From Desulfotruncus arcticus DSM 17038 (GTDB lineage Bacteria > Bacillota > Desulfotomaculia > Desulfotomaculales > Desulfallaceae), in contig NZ_FOOX01000024.1 of assembly GCF_900113335.1 (NCBI RefSeq), positions 1-64,000 on the forward strand: DNA of 64,000 nt. The letters run 5' to 3'. The translations under genes and the position numbers were made by a program. Of the stretch, positions 18,109 through 26,565 are shown in pieces. The number at the start of each line of letters is the position of its first letter. Position 1 is the stretch's first letter. The notes under the pieces were generated by a model that did not search any database, was not told the DNA's origin, and saw only the letters and a program-made list of their open reading frames with translations.

Positions 18109-18142
18109 CCCCGATGCAATGTTTTACTTCTGCTTTATTTGG

Positions 18143-19237
18143 CTATTTCCAGGCTCCATAATTATCCATCGGTAATTGCAGTAAATCAGTTGAGGCTTTT
18201 GATGGAAGGGATTTTGTTTCAATTTGTTTGTTGGCTAAATAAGAATCAATTTGATTTCTTAAAGTATTTACATGTACCTTTCCCAAAAAAATATTGTCCT
18301 TTAAAATCCAAAGCCACTTTTCTTCAGAGTTCTGTACAGTTACCAGTAAATAATTCTTGTAAGCTCCAAAGTGAGGTTGAATCGGTGCTTCCTGAAATTT
18401 GCCGCTAAGCGATAATAGAAGATCATTTGCAGGTTTATATTCTTCAAGTACTGGTGAATCCTTCTGCAGATTGAGTACACTTACATTGCCACCGCAACCC
18501 GTAATATAAATATTTTCACCAATTTCCACTGTGCTCGAACCTGCATCTGCAATAAAGCTGCAATACTCTCCTCTAACTTCTTTCCACTCTATACGGTCAT
18601 CTTTTACATTTGCAATAAGTAATTTACCAGCCATCTCATTTTTCTTTTCGCTGGAGGGTACGTCAAAAGCAATCAATACTCTATAGTTATGCTCATCCCC
18701 GGATAGTAACAGGGGCTGGGGTTGAGTTGCTCCTGATGGGAGAGGGGGGGCAAGAATTTGTTTTTCTCCGTTTTCAAACGAAACAATAACCTTATCTTCT
18801 TCATTATAGGCTTTTGCTTCACCACTGGTGTTCTTTATCACTTCACCGAAAGTAATTTCGTTAGTTTCCAGTTTTTTAATATTGTAATCAGTATTTATAG
18901 ACTCCAATTTAAGCGAACCTTCAAAGGATGTGGGCTCTATCACAATCTTCTTTTCTCCATCCCAAATCATCCGAAAAGCATAAGGTTCTTGGGTAATTTT
19001 TCTAAATAAAGCGGGCTCATCAATGGATATTCTGCCTGTCAATGTATCAAAACGGCATAAGTATGCGCTGTCAGAATTAATCTGATTTCTCTCCTCAGCA
19101 TTCTGAAGAAAAATTACAAACGGTATTTGCTTTGGGGTCATATTGCCTGTAGCCAAAGGATGTGATGTACCTCTGTTACATCCGGCAACGATAAAAAGCA
19201 AAGCAATTAAACAGACTAACAAAAACTTATTTCTCAT
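18143..19237 (-). CDS. Secreted lipoprotein, function unknown
   Basis: 364 residues with a clear lipoprotein signal (MRNKFLLVCLIALLFIVAGC, lipobox IVAGC). The mature part is rich in short beta-strand-like segments and could be a propeller or sandwich (for example DEHNYRVLIAFDVPS and GENIYITGCGGNVSVLN), but no family is recognised. A longer frame starts at GTG 19309; the internal ATG is preferred because it begins the signal peptide and follows GGAGG. It ends 35 bases before the VKOR-like gene start, so the two probably form an operon. Confidence 0.75.
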   Translation of the reverse strand: MRNKFLLVCLIALLFIVAGCNRGTSHPLATGNMTPKQIPFVIFLQNAEERNQINSDSAYLCRFDTLTGRISIDEPALFRKITQEPYAFRMIWDGEKKIVIEPTSFEGSLKLESINTDYNIKKLETNEITFGEVIKNTSGEAKAYNEEDKVIVSFENGEKQILAPPLPSGATQPQPLLLSGDEHNYRVLIAFDVPSSEKKNEMAGKLLIANVKDDRIEWKEVRGEYCSFIADAGSSTVEIGENIYITGCGGNVSVLNLQKDSPVLEEYKPANDLLLSLSGKFQEAPIQPHFGAYKNYLLVTVQNSEEKWLWILKDNIFLGKVHVNTLRNQIDSYLANKQIETKSLPSKASTDLLQLPMDNYGAWK

Positions 19238-19488
19238 ATTAACCTCCATTTCCTGCCTGCTGCAGGCGACAAATAGTAATGAAAAGGGGGTTGCATCGGT
19301 CTTCCCCACGTTACAATGTTTCCGAGGGAAAGAACGTTACAAAGCACGGTGAAGCGAGTTGCGGACTGCCTCTTAGCTTAAATCAGTATATTAACCTCAT
19401 CAAAAGCAAATCGACAGGCCAATATCAACACTGATTATGGCCTGTTGATTTGTTGTATAGCTAAATTAACTACTATACAAGCTGTCTT

Positions 19489-20619
19489 CTAATAGTTTAT
19501 TCTGTAGTAATATGCGTTAGCTGTGCCTCCTGTCCATTTTTCATCATATCGATCGCTTGAATGTCCGCAATATTTTCTAGTTGTGCCGTCATTATAGGAC
19601 ATCATCATGACATGTTCATATGACTTGATTCTAAAAGGAAAGCCTGCAACACAATCATTTAAGTTTGTTGTAGCTATCCAATATGTTTTTGCAACCATAT
19701 AGTTTGCTTGCGAGGTAACATTAATCCATGCAGAAGTGTAGGGCTTCCAGGTACTATCTGTTGGAATACCGCCGGCATTGAGTCCTTGAGAAACAAAATT
19801 TGCACAATCATTGCAAGTATAGGCGGTGTAGGCTGGATTATAATTTGATTTGTCCTGTACAGTTTCACTATCAGGTTCACAGGGCTTAGAAGTGTTCGCT
19901 ACCCATTTACGGACATAATCTCGGGCTGCTATCCTATCGTAGTTTACAATTGCTGATGGTTCCACCATTCCTTCCTGAGTTATTACATTTTCTTTTATCG
20001 TGTCAAAGGCATTTTGCTCAACAGTTTCATTGCTGGGGATATCTTGCAATCTTGTTGGTAGGAAATTGCCTACAGGATCTTCAGCATAGAATTTTATAGT
20101 GTCCGGTATCACTTTATCATTGGCATCAAGGGTTGCAGTTACCTTAATATGGTCGGAACAATGCTGCGGTGTGGTAATGTATTCATTTAAGTCTCTCTTC
20201 CATATTTCAATTTCCTTATTGGCTTTAGCTAAAGCATTGGCGGACAATTGTTTTCCATTGTTCTGAATATACTTCAGGCGACCTTTTAGGGCAGGTGAAT
20301 CTTCGGCTTTTGCAAATTTCAAAAGGTGCTTTCTTTCAATATGAAATGTAATTGAAACATCCTGTCCTGATTGAGCAGATGCTATATGATTAATTTGTTG
20401 ATCCAGTAACTCCCAGTTGCGCAATTCCGTATCCTGACCAATAAAGTCATTGATAATTAACTCAAACTGCTCATATACAACAGGGTTAATCTTTCCTGTA
20501 GCTTCTTGGTTGATAAAAGTTTCAGCAGCATATCCTGAAACGGCAGGCAAGCAAAACAAGGCGAAAGCAACTAGACTTGCGATGAGTATTCTCAACCGAA
20601 GATTAGCTTTATTCAACAA
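19489..20619 (-). CDS. Secreted Amidase_6-domain protein
   Basis: 376 residues. A signal peptide (LRLRILIASLVAFALFCLPAVSGYA) is followed by a ~200-residue N-terminal region and a C-terminal putative amidase domain with YDRIAARDYVRKWVAN, NPAYTAYTCNDCANFVSQGLNAGG and YEHVMMMSYNDGT. These fit the papain-like Amidase_6 family (catalytic Cys in DCANFVSQ, His in EHVMM). Probable role: cell-wall or peptide amide hydrolysis outside the cell. The TTG near 20619 is preferred over GTG 20631, which lies two bases from the GGAG. Confidence 0.82.
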   Translation of the reverse strand: MLNKANLRLRILIASLVAFALFCLPAVSGYAAETFINQEATGKINPVVYEQFELIINDFIGQDTELRNWELLDQQINHIASAQSGQDVSITFHIERKHLLKFAKAEDSPALKGRLKYIQNNGKQLSANALAKANKEIEIWKRDLNEYITTPQHCSDHIKVTATLDANDKVIPDTIKFYAEDPVGNFLPTRLQDIPSNETVEQNAFDTIKENVITQEGMVEPSAIVNYDRIAARDYVRKWVANTSKPCEPDSETVQDKSNYNPAYTAYTCNDCANFVSQGLNAGGIPTDSTWKPYTSAWINVTSQANYMVAKTYWIATTNLNDCVAGFPFRIKSYEHVMMMSYNDGTTRKYCGHSSDRYDEKWTGGTANAYYYRINY

Positions 20620-20700
20620 GATTGTCCACACTCCTTAAATATTTATTTAAGGTATCTCATGTACTTTACTGCAAATTAAATTCAAACATAAACAATTTCT

Positions 20701-20741
20701 TTAACCAGCAGTAACTGCAATCATAGGCATCACCTTCCTTC
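20701..20741 (-). promoter_or_regulatory. Ribosome site plus seven-codon leader (copy 1 of 2)
   Basis: On the minus strand GAAGGAAGGTGATGCCT is followed by ATG and the mini-ORF MIAVTAG with a TAA stop. The block from the ribosome site through ATGATTGCAGT is repeated at 25999-26033. It lies in the leader of the amidase gene. Confidence 0.5.
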
Positions 20742-20950
20742 TTTGATAATAAAGGAACTCAACAAAATTAAGAATTTGAGCAGTTATAGCTGGGAGTTTA
20801 AAAAGCGGTAAACTGAATTTTTAGAGGGCAGACCTGGGTATTTCCCTGGTAAAATAGATTGCATAAAACATCCCTTTCCTTTTGGTGGAGTGGTTTGTAG
20901 CACTATTTTCTCCACGCCATTACCATCAGTTACACGATGCAACCAAAAAC

Positions 20951-21022
20951 ATGAAATTTTCCCTTCTGCCTATTACATTGCATTTCATTGCTAAAATCAC
21001 ACCTCTGTTTAAAAATTTTTTT
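20951..21022 (-). promoter_or_regulatory. Shared cargo promoter-like element, copy B
   Basis: Reading the minus strand: an AAATTTTTAAA tract, GTGATTTT (21000-20993), 12 bases, CAATGT, two bases, TAGGCAGAAGGGAAAATTTC. The spacing is identical to copies A, C and D. It points toward the amidase gene, about 330 bases downstream. Confidence 0.65.
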
Positions 21023-21270
21023 CAAAGGTTTTTTTCACACGCCAATATTCTAGGCTCTGACGAAGATACCTTTGCTTGGGGGAACTCTTGGGCAAAAATG
21101 CTGGAAGCATATCCCCACTTATGTTGAGCAGAATTTTTCGAAGGGTTTTCATGTGCTAACTTTTTATGAAAATCTTTTTTATTCGGCAATTCGCGATATA
21201 ATGAACTTGAAAAGCATTTCTTTTTTGTAATTATTTGCTTTCTACAATTGTATTGCGAGGAGGGTTGTTG

Positions 21271-21825
21271 GTGGGAAGGAATGATAAAAATGCCGAAGCT
21301 TTTTATGAGCATTTGTGTAATCAATACTTCGAGCGGATTTATTCTTATTGCAAAAGGCTGGTCAAGGGCCAAGCGCAATTCATGGATTTTGTAGAGGATT
21401 GCACTCAAAATACATTTCTGGAAGCCCGCAAACAAATCTCACATTTACTGAAACATCCTAACGTAGAGGGCTGGTTGTATACCACGGCGCGCAACTTGAT
21501 TAATAAGTCATATAGAAGCATGTATGTTAAAAAGAGACACGAAGTAATGATGGATAAAAATATCGCCAACAATTTAATGGAATTCGACCATGAATTGGAA
21601 GATCTTTTTAACAGCATCGTGGATTTGGACAGCCTATGTGCTGACATATTGAGTCAACTCAACGCCCATGAATCTGATTTATATAGAGACTATTATAAAA
21701 ATAACATGTCGATCTCGGAGCTCGCTAAAAAATACGATGTCTCAGCTACTGCCATAACTACGAGGATTTATCGGTTAAAGAAAAAGATCAAAAATTTCGT
21801 CTATGATCATTTTAAAGAAAACTAA
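21271..21825 (+). CDS. ECF-like sigma-70 family factor of the cargo region
   Basis: 184 residues. A region 2-like segment (AFYEHLCNQYFERIYSYCKRL ... CTQNTFLEARKQISHLLKHPNVEGWLYTTARNLI) is joined to a region 4 helix-turn-helix (MSISELAKKYDVSATAITTRIYRLKKKIK). It should direct RNA polymerase to a small set of promoters. The GTG at 21271 follows GAGGAGGG; the frame continues upstream without a better start. Directly downstream lies a membrane protein with DUF4367, the usual layout of a sigma/anti-sigma pair. The four copies of a shared promoter-like element nearby are its best candidate targets (inference). Confidence 0.85.
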   Translation: MGRNDKNAEAFYEHLCNQYFERIYSYCKRLVKGQAQFMDFVEDCTQNTFLEARKQISHLLKHPNVEGWLYTTARNLINKSYRSMYVKKRHEVMMDKNIANNLMEFDHELEDLFNSIVDLDSLCADILSQLNAHESDLYRDYYKNNMSISELAKKYDVSATAITTRIYRLKKKIKNFVYDHFKEN

Positions 21826-21892
21826 AAAAAATTTTTTAAAATATGTGATTTTGCATGACTTGTGCAATGTCATATATAGAAGGGAGAAATTT
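21824..21892 (+). promoter_or_regulatory. Shared cargo promoter-like element, copy A
   Basis: An A8-T6-A4 tract is followed by GTGATTTT (21845-21852), 12 bases, CAATGT (21865-21870), two bases, TATATAGAAGGGA. The AGAAGGGA also serves as ribosome site for the DUF4367 gene, whose ATG is at 21893. Confidence 0.65.
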
Positions 21893-22777
21893 ATGGACAA
21901 AAGATCAACGGAACCCATCCCTCCCAACACCAATAGCGATAAGGAGATTTTCAAAAAGATCCTTTCCGAAAAGGAGTGTGATGCGAATGTAAAGGATAGA
22001 ATGTATGCCATTTTATATGAAGCGTCATCGGCTGATGAGGCAACCATGGACACCGATTTAATTGACGAATGTGTAAAAGCCATCGACCTGATTGAAGGCC
22101 ATACAGAGCACCTGGACCCCGAGAAAATGAAAGCCATGCGGCAAAAGGTTGACCAAAAATATGAAAACTGGCTGAAAGTTCAACGCAAACGCAGATTAAA
22201 GAAACTGTTGGCCCAAAGTGCTGCCGGTTTCATTTTGGTTTTCTTTATGTCCTCCGCGGTGGCTAGCGCCTTGGGTTACAATTTGGTCCAAACCGTGGTT
22301 GATTGGGGAAAAGAAACGTTTTATTTATCGGCGGAAAATGAATCCAATGGGCTAAATGGCAACGCCAATATTGCTGACCGAAAGATCTACGGCAGCATCG
22401 ACGAGGTTTTACAAGACATGCCTGCAAAACCGTTATTGCCTCAATGGGTTCCTGGCGGGTTTGTCTTTAAGTATGCCGAAAAATTTGTCCGTTTGGACAA
22501 CACCAATGTCATGTTATATTACGAAAATAGTGCCCATAAAACCATTGCTTTTGATTTTGAGATCTATACTGATCAAGCGTCAGCAGATGCGTCTTTTGAA
22601 AAAGATGATAAGATGGTTGAGGTTTACGAGAAAAACAACATACCGCATTACATCTTTCAAAACATTGATCGGGTGCAAGCGGTATGGACCAGTTCAAACG
22701 TTATATACAATTTAAGCGGCGATGTTTCGACAGACGAAATGAAAAAGATTATAGATTCCATGAATGGAGGTTCGTGA
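21893..22777 (+). CDS. DUF4367 membrane protein, probable anti-sigma partner
   Basis: 294 residues. The cytoplasmic N-terminal part (about 1-115) is acidic and helical. One membrane helix (LLAQSAAGFILVFFMSSAVASALGY) follows, and the extracellular part ends in a DUF4367 domain (PQWVPGGFVFKYAEKFV ... IFQNIDRVQAVWTSSNVIYNLSG). This topology beside a sigma gene fits a regulator that holds the sigma factor until an outside signal arrives; that is inferred, since no zinc-finger anti-sigma motif is present. ATG 21893 starts 68 bases after the sigma stop. Confidence 0.78.
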   Translation: MDKRSTEPIPPNTNSDKEIFKKILSEKECDANVKDRMYAILYEASSADEATMDTDLIDECVKAIDLIEGHTEHLDPEKMKAMRQKVDQKYENWLKVQRKRRLKKLLAQSAAGFILVFFMSSAVASALGYNLVQTVVDWGKETFYLSAENESNGLNGNANIADRKIYGSIDEVLQDMPAKPLLPQWVPGGFVFKYAEKFVRLDNTNVMLYYENSAHKTIAFDFEIYTDQASADASFEKDDKMVEVYEKNNIPHYIFQNIDRVQAVWTSSNVIYNLSGDVSTDEMKKIIDSMNGGS

Positions 22778-22778
22778 T

Positions 22779-23222
22779 ATGTTATTGGCTGCTAAAAAGA
22801 AAATGGTGATCATGCTTTTGACCGGTATGCTATGTATGCTGTTTTCCCCGCTGGCTGTTTATGCCAGTGAGGATGACGCTCAATCTCCCAGAGCCAGTGA
22901 ATACATCCGTTCCACAAGCGTAAATATAACGCCGCAAGGCAACGGAAAGCTTTTGGTGGAGAACAAGCTGGGCGCGACGACTATCGTTGACAAACTGGGC
23001 ATCATATCCCTGGAAATTCAAAAAAAGGTAGGCGGTTATTGGCAGACCATCTACACTATAGTGGAAAACGATTACCTCTACAATACCGGTACATATGTTT
23101 ATGACTGCTATTATTATGGAACACCGGGGACGGAATACCGAAGCTATGTTGAATTTTATGTTGAAAATGACGGAGGATCGGAAACCAAAATTGTTGCTTC
23201 CACGCCTAAAGTTGCAAACTAA
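22779..23222 (+). CDS. Small secreted protein, DUF6147-like
   Basis: 147 residues with a signal peptide (KKKMVIMLLTGMLCMLFSPLAVYA). The mature domain begins with ASEYIRSTSVNITPQGNGKLLV and is a compact beta-rich fold ending in YVEFYVENDGG. It resembles the small secreted DUF6147 proteins (number from memory). The ATG at 22779 overlaps the DUF4367 stop region and follows ATGGAGG, so the two are co-translated. Function unknown; a structural surface or colony protein is possible. Confidence 0.7.
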   Translation: MLLAAKKKMVIMLLTGMLCMLFSPLAVYASEDDAQSPRASEYIRSTSVNITPQGNGKLLVENKLGATTIVDKLGIISLEIQKKVGGYWQTIYTIVENDYLYNTGTYVYDCYYYGTPGTEYRSYVEFYVENDGGSETKIVASTPKVAN

Positions 23223-23309
23223 GGTGTGGAATGACAGCAAAAGATGACACGTCATCTCAAAGGTAGCAGTGAAACCACAGTTAAAGCGAAGTATGAAAGA
23301 GGCGTGAAG

Positions 23310-23453
23310 ATGTAAAGTTCTCGCAAAAAGTTTTTAGCATTAACCATGATGGCGGTGCTGCTTGTTACCTTGGGCAGCACCGCTTGTGCCGCTGGTGCAA
23401 GTGATTTTGTAGTGGACGGTATGTCTCTATTTATCCATTCAAATAGTTTTTAA
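23310..23453 (+). pseudogene. Truncated secreted-protein gene
   Basis: A signal-peptide frame (SSRKKFLALTMMAVLLVTLGSTACAAGA) is interrupted by TAA immediately after its ATG at 23310 and ends at 23451 after SDFVVDGMSLFIHSNSF. It lies just after the DUF6147-like gene and looks like the start of a second such gene. An internal ATG at 23346 could still give a 35-residue peptide. Confidence 0.55.
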
Positions 23454-23586
23454 TCCCCATCGCTTGCCTTTTTCAGCATATTTGAAAGTAATGTTAAAGG
23501 CTTGCCGCCGTGCGCCATCGTTTTAGTGCTCTATATTGCTCACCGATTGATTGCTGAGAAACAATAGTAGCGAAAGATTTACTTTG
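23454..23586. other. Short intergenic stretch, no feature seen
   Basis: About 130 bases between two gene remnants with no supported feature. Confidence 0.4.
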
Positions 23587-23793
23587 CTAATTTCTTACAA
23601 GAAAAAAGCGGAGGATTTTATTCCCCCGTTCCTTTGGCTTCCTGTATTCCTTTGCGGTAGCTGCTATGATGATTAAATCCGCTTCCTCTAATTGGTCAAG
23701 CTGACTTTCAAGCTGTACGGCGTAAGGCGGTAGAAAACCGGGTAACTCAAAGTGGCTTAAAATATTAGTCCGTCTAAAGGCAAAAGCAAAAGC
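23587..23793 (-). pseudogene. 3' gene fragment, start missing
   Basis: A 68-codon minus-strand frame without start encodes a convincing protein segment (NILSHFELPGFLPPYAVQLE, then LEEADLIIIAATAKEYRKP) and ends in TAG. A stop lies just upstream in frame. It begins six bases past the stop of the M28 peptidase gene. The family is not recognised. It appears to be a decayed gene tail. Confidence 0.45.
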
Positions 23794-23798
23794 TCAGG

Positions 23799-25037
23799 TC
23801 ACTTCTCGCGGCACATGGTATTCAGCAGGACCTTGGCAACAATGTCGGCTGCGGTTTTTAATTTGGCTTTGTCTATGCGGGCAATATCGTCCGGCAATTC
23901 TTGTCCGGTTCCTACCATAACTGGATATTGCGCAATGGTCAGGGCCGGAATTTCTGCTTTCACAAAAGAATAATAATCGCTCATGCCACCTCTGTCAATC
24001 TGCATATCATAATCCGCGAACAGCTTGCAAGCTGCATTTTCTTTGCCATTGCTGGTCCCTAAAGTGGCCGGGTTGGGACCTTCTTCGCCGATGCAGTCCA
24101 GGTTTATAGCGGCGATTATACACCGGCGCTCATCTCCGCTTAAGCTGTTTACATAGTAGCGGGACCCATACAAGTAATTCTCTTCTCCCCCAAATAACAA
24201 GAAACGTACTTCTACATTGCTGGGAAAGTTGGCTGTTTTACGCGCTACTTCCATGAGCACCGCTACTCCGGAGGCATTGTCTATAGCGCCGGTTGTGTGG
24301 ACGGTGGTATCATAGTGGGCGCTTACGATGATGACATCCTTAGCGTCCGGGATAGCAGGTTTTTTGACCGCGATCAAGTTTTGACTGGTCCCATCCGGCT
24401 GGCCAATATTAAAGTCCCAAAATTTTCCTTCTACAAAAGGAGTGTTTTTGAGCTTAACGTTCTGCACGATATAAGGAAACTCCTGGATTCTGGTTTGATA
24501 GCCGTAGGATTCTAACTTTGACTTTAAATCCGCGCAGGCCGCTTTTTCTTCTTGCGAACCGATGGGTCTGATGGTACGGGTTAGCTTTTCTATAGTCTGC
24601 ATCATGCTGTTTTCGTCTGTGGACAAGGAATCTATATCGTCTTGACTTATAGGAGCCTTCTTATTGGCAGGCTCTGCAGCAACCGTTGAAAGGATCGCTT
24701 CATTTTTGCTTTCATCCGCAGGTAAGGAATTCATGTAATCCGGACTTGCGGAAGATGTCTTAACCAAAGCGGTTGTATGCGGTGCGTTTTCTTTTGGCGC
24801 AACTGGCTGCGGGATAGGAGATGTACTTTTATTTGCATCCGCCCTCTCGTTTTCATCTGTGGGTAAAGAATTTATGCCATTCGACTTTACAGCAAGGGTA
24901 CTATCCGAAGTGACCGCATCAGCACCGGGGGCGAATTCATTATTCCGGTTGAGATGGCCACACCCGGCCGTCATGAATGCCAGAAGTGTTAACATTACGA
25001 TATATTGCAGAAATCTGAATTTAACAGTTGTTATCAT
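23799..25037 (-). CDS. M28-family zinc metallopeptidase lipoprotein
   Basis: 412 residues. The lipobox MTAGC follows the N-terminal hydrophobic segment (LQYIVMLTLLAFMTAGC). A low-complexity linker of about 120 residues repeats a LPTDEN/LPADESK-like motif. The peptidase domain carries the M28 ligands in VIIVSAHYDTTVHTTGAIDNASG, FLLFGGEENYLYGS, AAINLDCIGEEG and the final His region replaced by DYYSFVKAEIPAL. It is probably an extracellular aminopeptidase anchored to the membrane. All main metal ligands (H, D, E, D) are visible except a clear last His. Confidence 0.87.
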   Translation of the reverse strand: MITTVKFRFLQYIVMLTLLAFMTAGCGHLNRNNEFAPGADAVTSDSTLAVKSNGINSLPTDENERADANKSTSPIPQPVAPKENAPHTTALVKTSSASPDYMNSLPADESKNEAILSTVAAEPANKKAPISQDDIDSLSTDENSMMQTIEKLTRTIRPIGSQEEKAACADLKSKLESYGYQTRIQEFPYIVQNVKLKNTPFVEGKFWDFNIGQPDGTSQNLIAVKKPAIPDAKDVIIVSAHYDTTVHTTGAIDNASGVAVLMEVARKTANFPSNVEVRFLLFGGEENYLYGSRYYVNSLSGDERRCIIAAINLDCIGEEGPNPATLGTSNGKENAACKLFADYDMQIDRGGMSDYYSFVKAEIPALTIAQYPVMVGTGQELPDDIARIDKAKLKTAADIVAKVLLNTMCREK

Positions 25038-25284
25038 GATTAATTACAAAAACCCTTTCCTAATACTGTAAATTAAGTTATTTTAACATTATATTGTCTA
25101 ATAAACATACTGCAATTCATTCCCCATAACCTTGTAATATGAATTTTGATAAGCTATTGGAGAATGAATTGCAATAATTGACAGGCAGGAACAGACTTTA
25201 CGTATCAGCTAACGGCACTTGTTTGGGGCTGAGTTTTTAAGACGGGCAGAAACACAAAATTAAGACAGCCCATTTAAGGTCTGT
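25038..25284. other. Intergenic region, AT-rich
   Basis: About 250 bases between two minus-strand genes, containing the promoter region of the M28 gene. No gene or clear repeat is seen. Confidence 0.4.
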
Positions 25285-25629
25285 TTAGTATTCCTGAATT
25301 TTACTATCTAGTATATATCCCTCGGTAGAACCAATATAAACAGGGGTCCAACCATTGCCGTAGTCTGTCAATTCAGAATTATACCATACTGTGTCGCCGG
25401 CATAGACCGTTCTTAATATGGAATAGCTGGTACCGGGGCCGCTTCGAATATAAGTTGTTCCTGTAACATGATAATGAATGCTTTCAATACTTTGGGGTGC
25501 TGACACGCCGTTGGCTGCAGCTTTATCAACCGGAGCAACTCCAGCCATGGCCAATGATGCTGTCCCCAATAGCATGGTTAAACTTAATACAAATATTGCA
25601 ATTTTACTTTTAACCGATTTTTTTAACAT
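25285..25629 (-). CDS. Small secreted SH3b-domain protein
   Basis: 114 residues. A signal peptide (KSKIAIFVLSLTMLLGTASLAMA) is followed by a single bacterial SH3 domain (YIRSGPGTSYSILRTVYAGDTVWYNSE ... GYILDSKIQEY). The domain normally binds peptidoglycan or peptides. No catalytic domain is attached. ATG 25629 follows AGGGAG. Copy C of the shared cargo element and a second mini-ORF leader lie upstream on the same strand. Confidence 0.8.
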   Translation of the reverse strand: MLKKSVKSKIAIFVLSLTMLLGTASLAMAGVAPVDKAAANGVSAPQSIESIHYHVTGTTYIRSGPGTSYSILRTVYAGDTVWYNSELTDYGNGWTPVYIGSTEGYILDSKIQEY

Positions 25630-25998
25630 ACAATTCACTCCCTTAATATACTTTGGTTTTCTTGCAATTACTGCGTTTTTCTTAGATTTTCACTTTTTGT
25701 TCAGATAGCCAATCTCTTGTTATTTACACCAATGTGTAATATTGGATGGCGGTGCATATACCGCGTGTCTTTGTATCATGGCCAGTGGGATTCCACATCG
25801 TCTCCCGGCAGCAAACCTCCATTTAATTTATTAGTACCGGTTATCAGTAAAGTTTTGGTTGCTACTTCACACCCTCATAAGCATCAACTCCTATCTCAAT
25901 TTTTAAATATATTAACGGATTGCTCCGTCAATCGCAGTATTGCTTAACTTTCGTGATTTTTTCCGGTGCTATCCAAAACTCACCTAGTAGTAAAAGGA

Positions 25999-26033
25999 TT
26001 AGCAAACTGCAATCATAGGCATCGCCTTCCTAC
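25999..26033 (-). promoter_or_regulatory. Ribosome site plus five-codon leader (copy 2 of 2)
   Basis: On the minus strand GTAGGAAGGCGATGCCT is followed by ATG ATT GCA GTT TGC TAA (MIAVC). It differs from copy 1 by only a few bases over about 28 positions and lies just downstream of element C. Confidence 0.5.
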
Positions 26034-26052
26034 TTTTTTACGAGGCAAGGAA

Positions 26053-26120
26053 GAAATATTTTCCTCTATATAGAACATTCCGTTGATTGGTTAAAATCAC
26101 ATATTTTTTAAAAAATTTTG
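26053..26120 (-). promoter_or_regulatory. Shared cargo promoter-like element, copy C
   Basis: Minus strand: AAAATTTTTTAAAAAATAT, GTGATTTT (26100-26093), 12 bases, GAATGT, two bases, TATATAGAGG. The spacing is the same as in copy A. It points toward the SH3b gene, about 430 bases downstream. Confidence 0.65.
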
Positions 26121-26488
26121 GAAAGAAAAAATAGGGCAGGAATGTCGGCTGGTACTAAAACATGAAAATCAAATAAATATCTATGTTTAATCGGGATTTC
26201 CCAGTCGTGGTATCGGCTGAGACTTTTCTGCTCTCAGGAAAAGGCCTGACTCTGATTAATGATATTTCCATTTCTCTCTCTTTATGGGGTATAGTGCCTC
26301 CTTTCCCCTGATCACTACCCAACAGAGGTCTAAGTAATCTTCAGTTCCTCCTGTTGCTGATGGCGGCAATCAGGGAGTCCTTATTCAAGCCGCCAATCTT
26401 AAAAGCAGTATCAACCTTTTTAAAATACCGATTCACAAATAAAAGATTGGCGTGCATAGGCCTTCTCTACCGTGGCTTTACAAAAACA

Positions 26489-26565
26489 TTTAAAAAAATT
26501 TTAAATAAACGGGTGTGTTTTCATCAGAGAAATGGAATGTAATAAGCAGAGGAAAAAATTTCATG
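26489..26565 (+). promoter_or_regulatory. Shared cargo promoter-like element, copy D
   Basis: Plus strand: AAAAAAATTTTAAAT tract, GTGTTTTC (26515-26522), 12 bases, GAATGT, two bases, TAAGCAGAGGAAAAAATTTC, then ATG. The downstream part matches copy B almost base for base. It opens only a 25-codon frame, so its gene may be lost. Confidence 0.55.

Larger units (their letters stand above)
20620..21270. other. Intergenic region with regulatory element and mini-ORF leader
   Basis: About 650 bases between the divergent amidase and sigma-factor genes. It contains copy B of the shared cargo element (20951-21022, minus) and a seven-codon leader behind a strong ribosome site (20701-20724, minus). It also has a likely sigma-A -10 box (TATAAT near 21195) for the sigma gene. 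No longer gene is supported. Confidence 0.6.
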
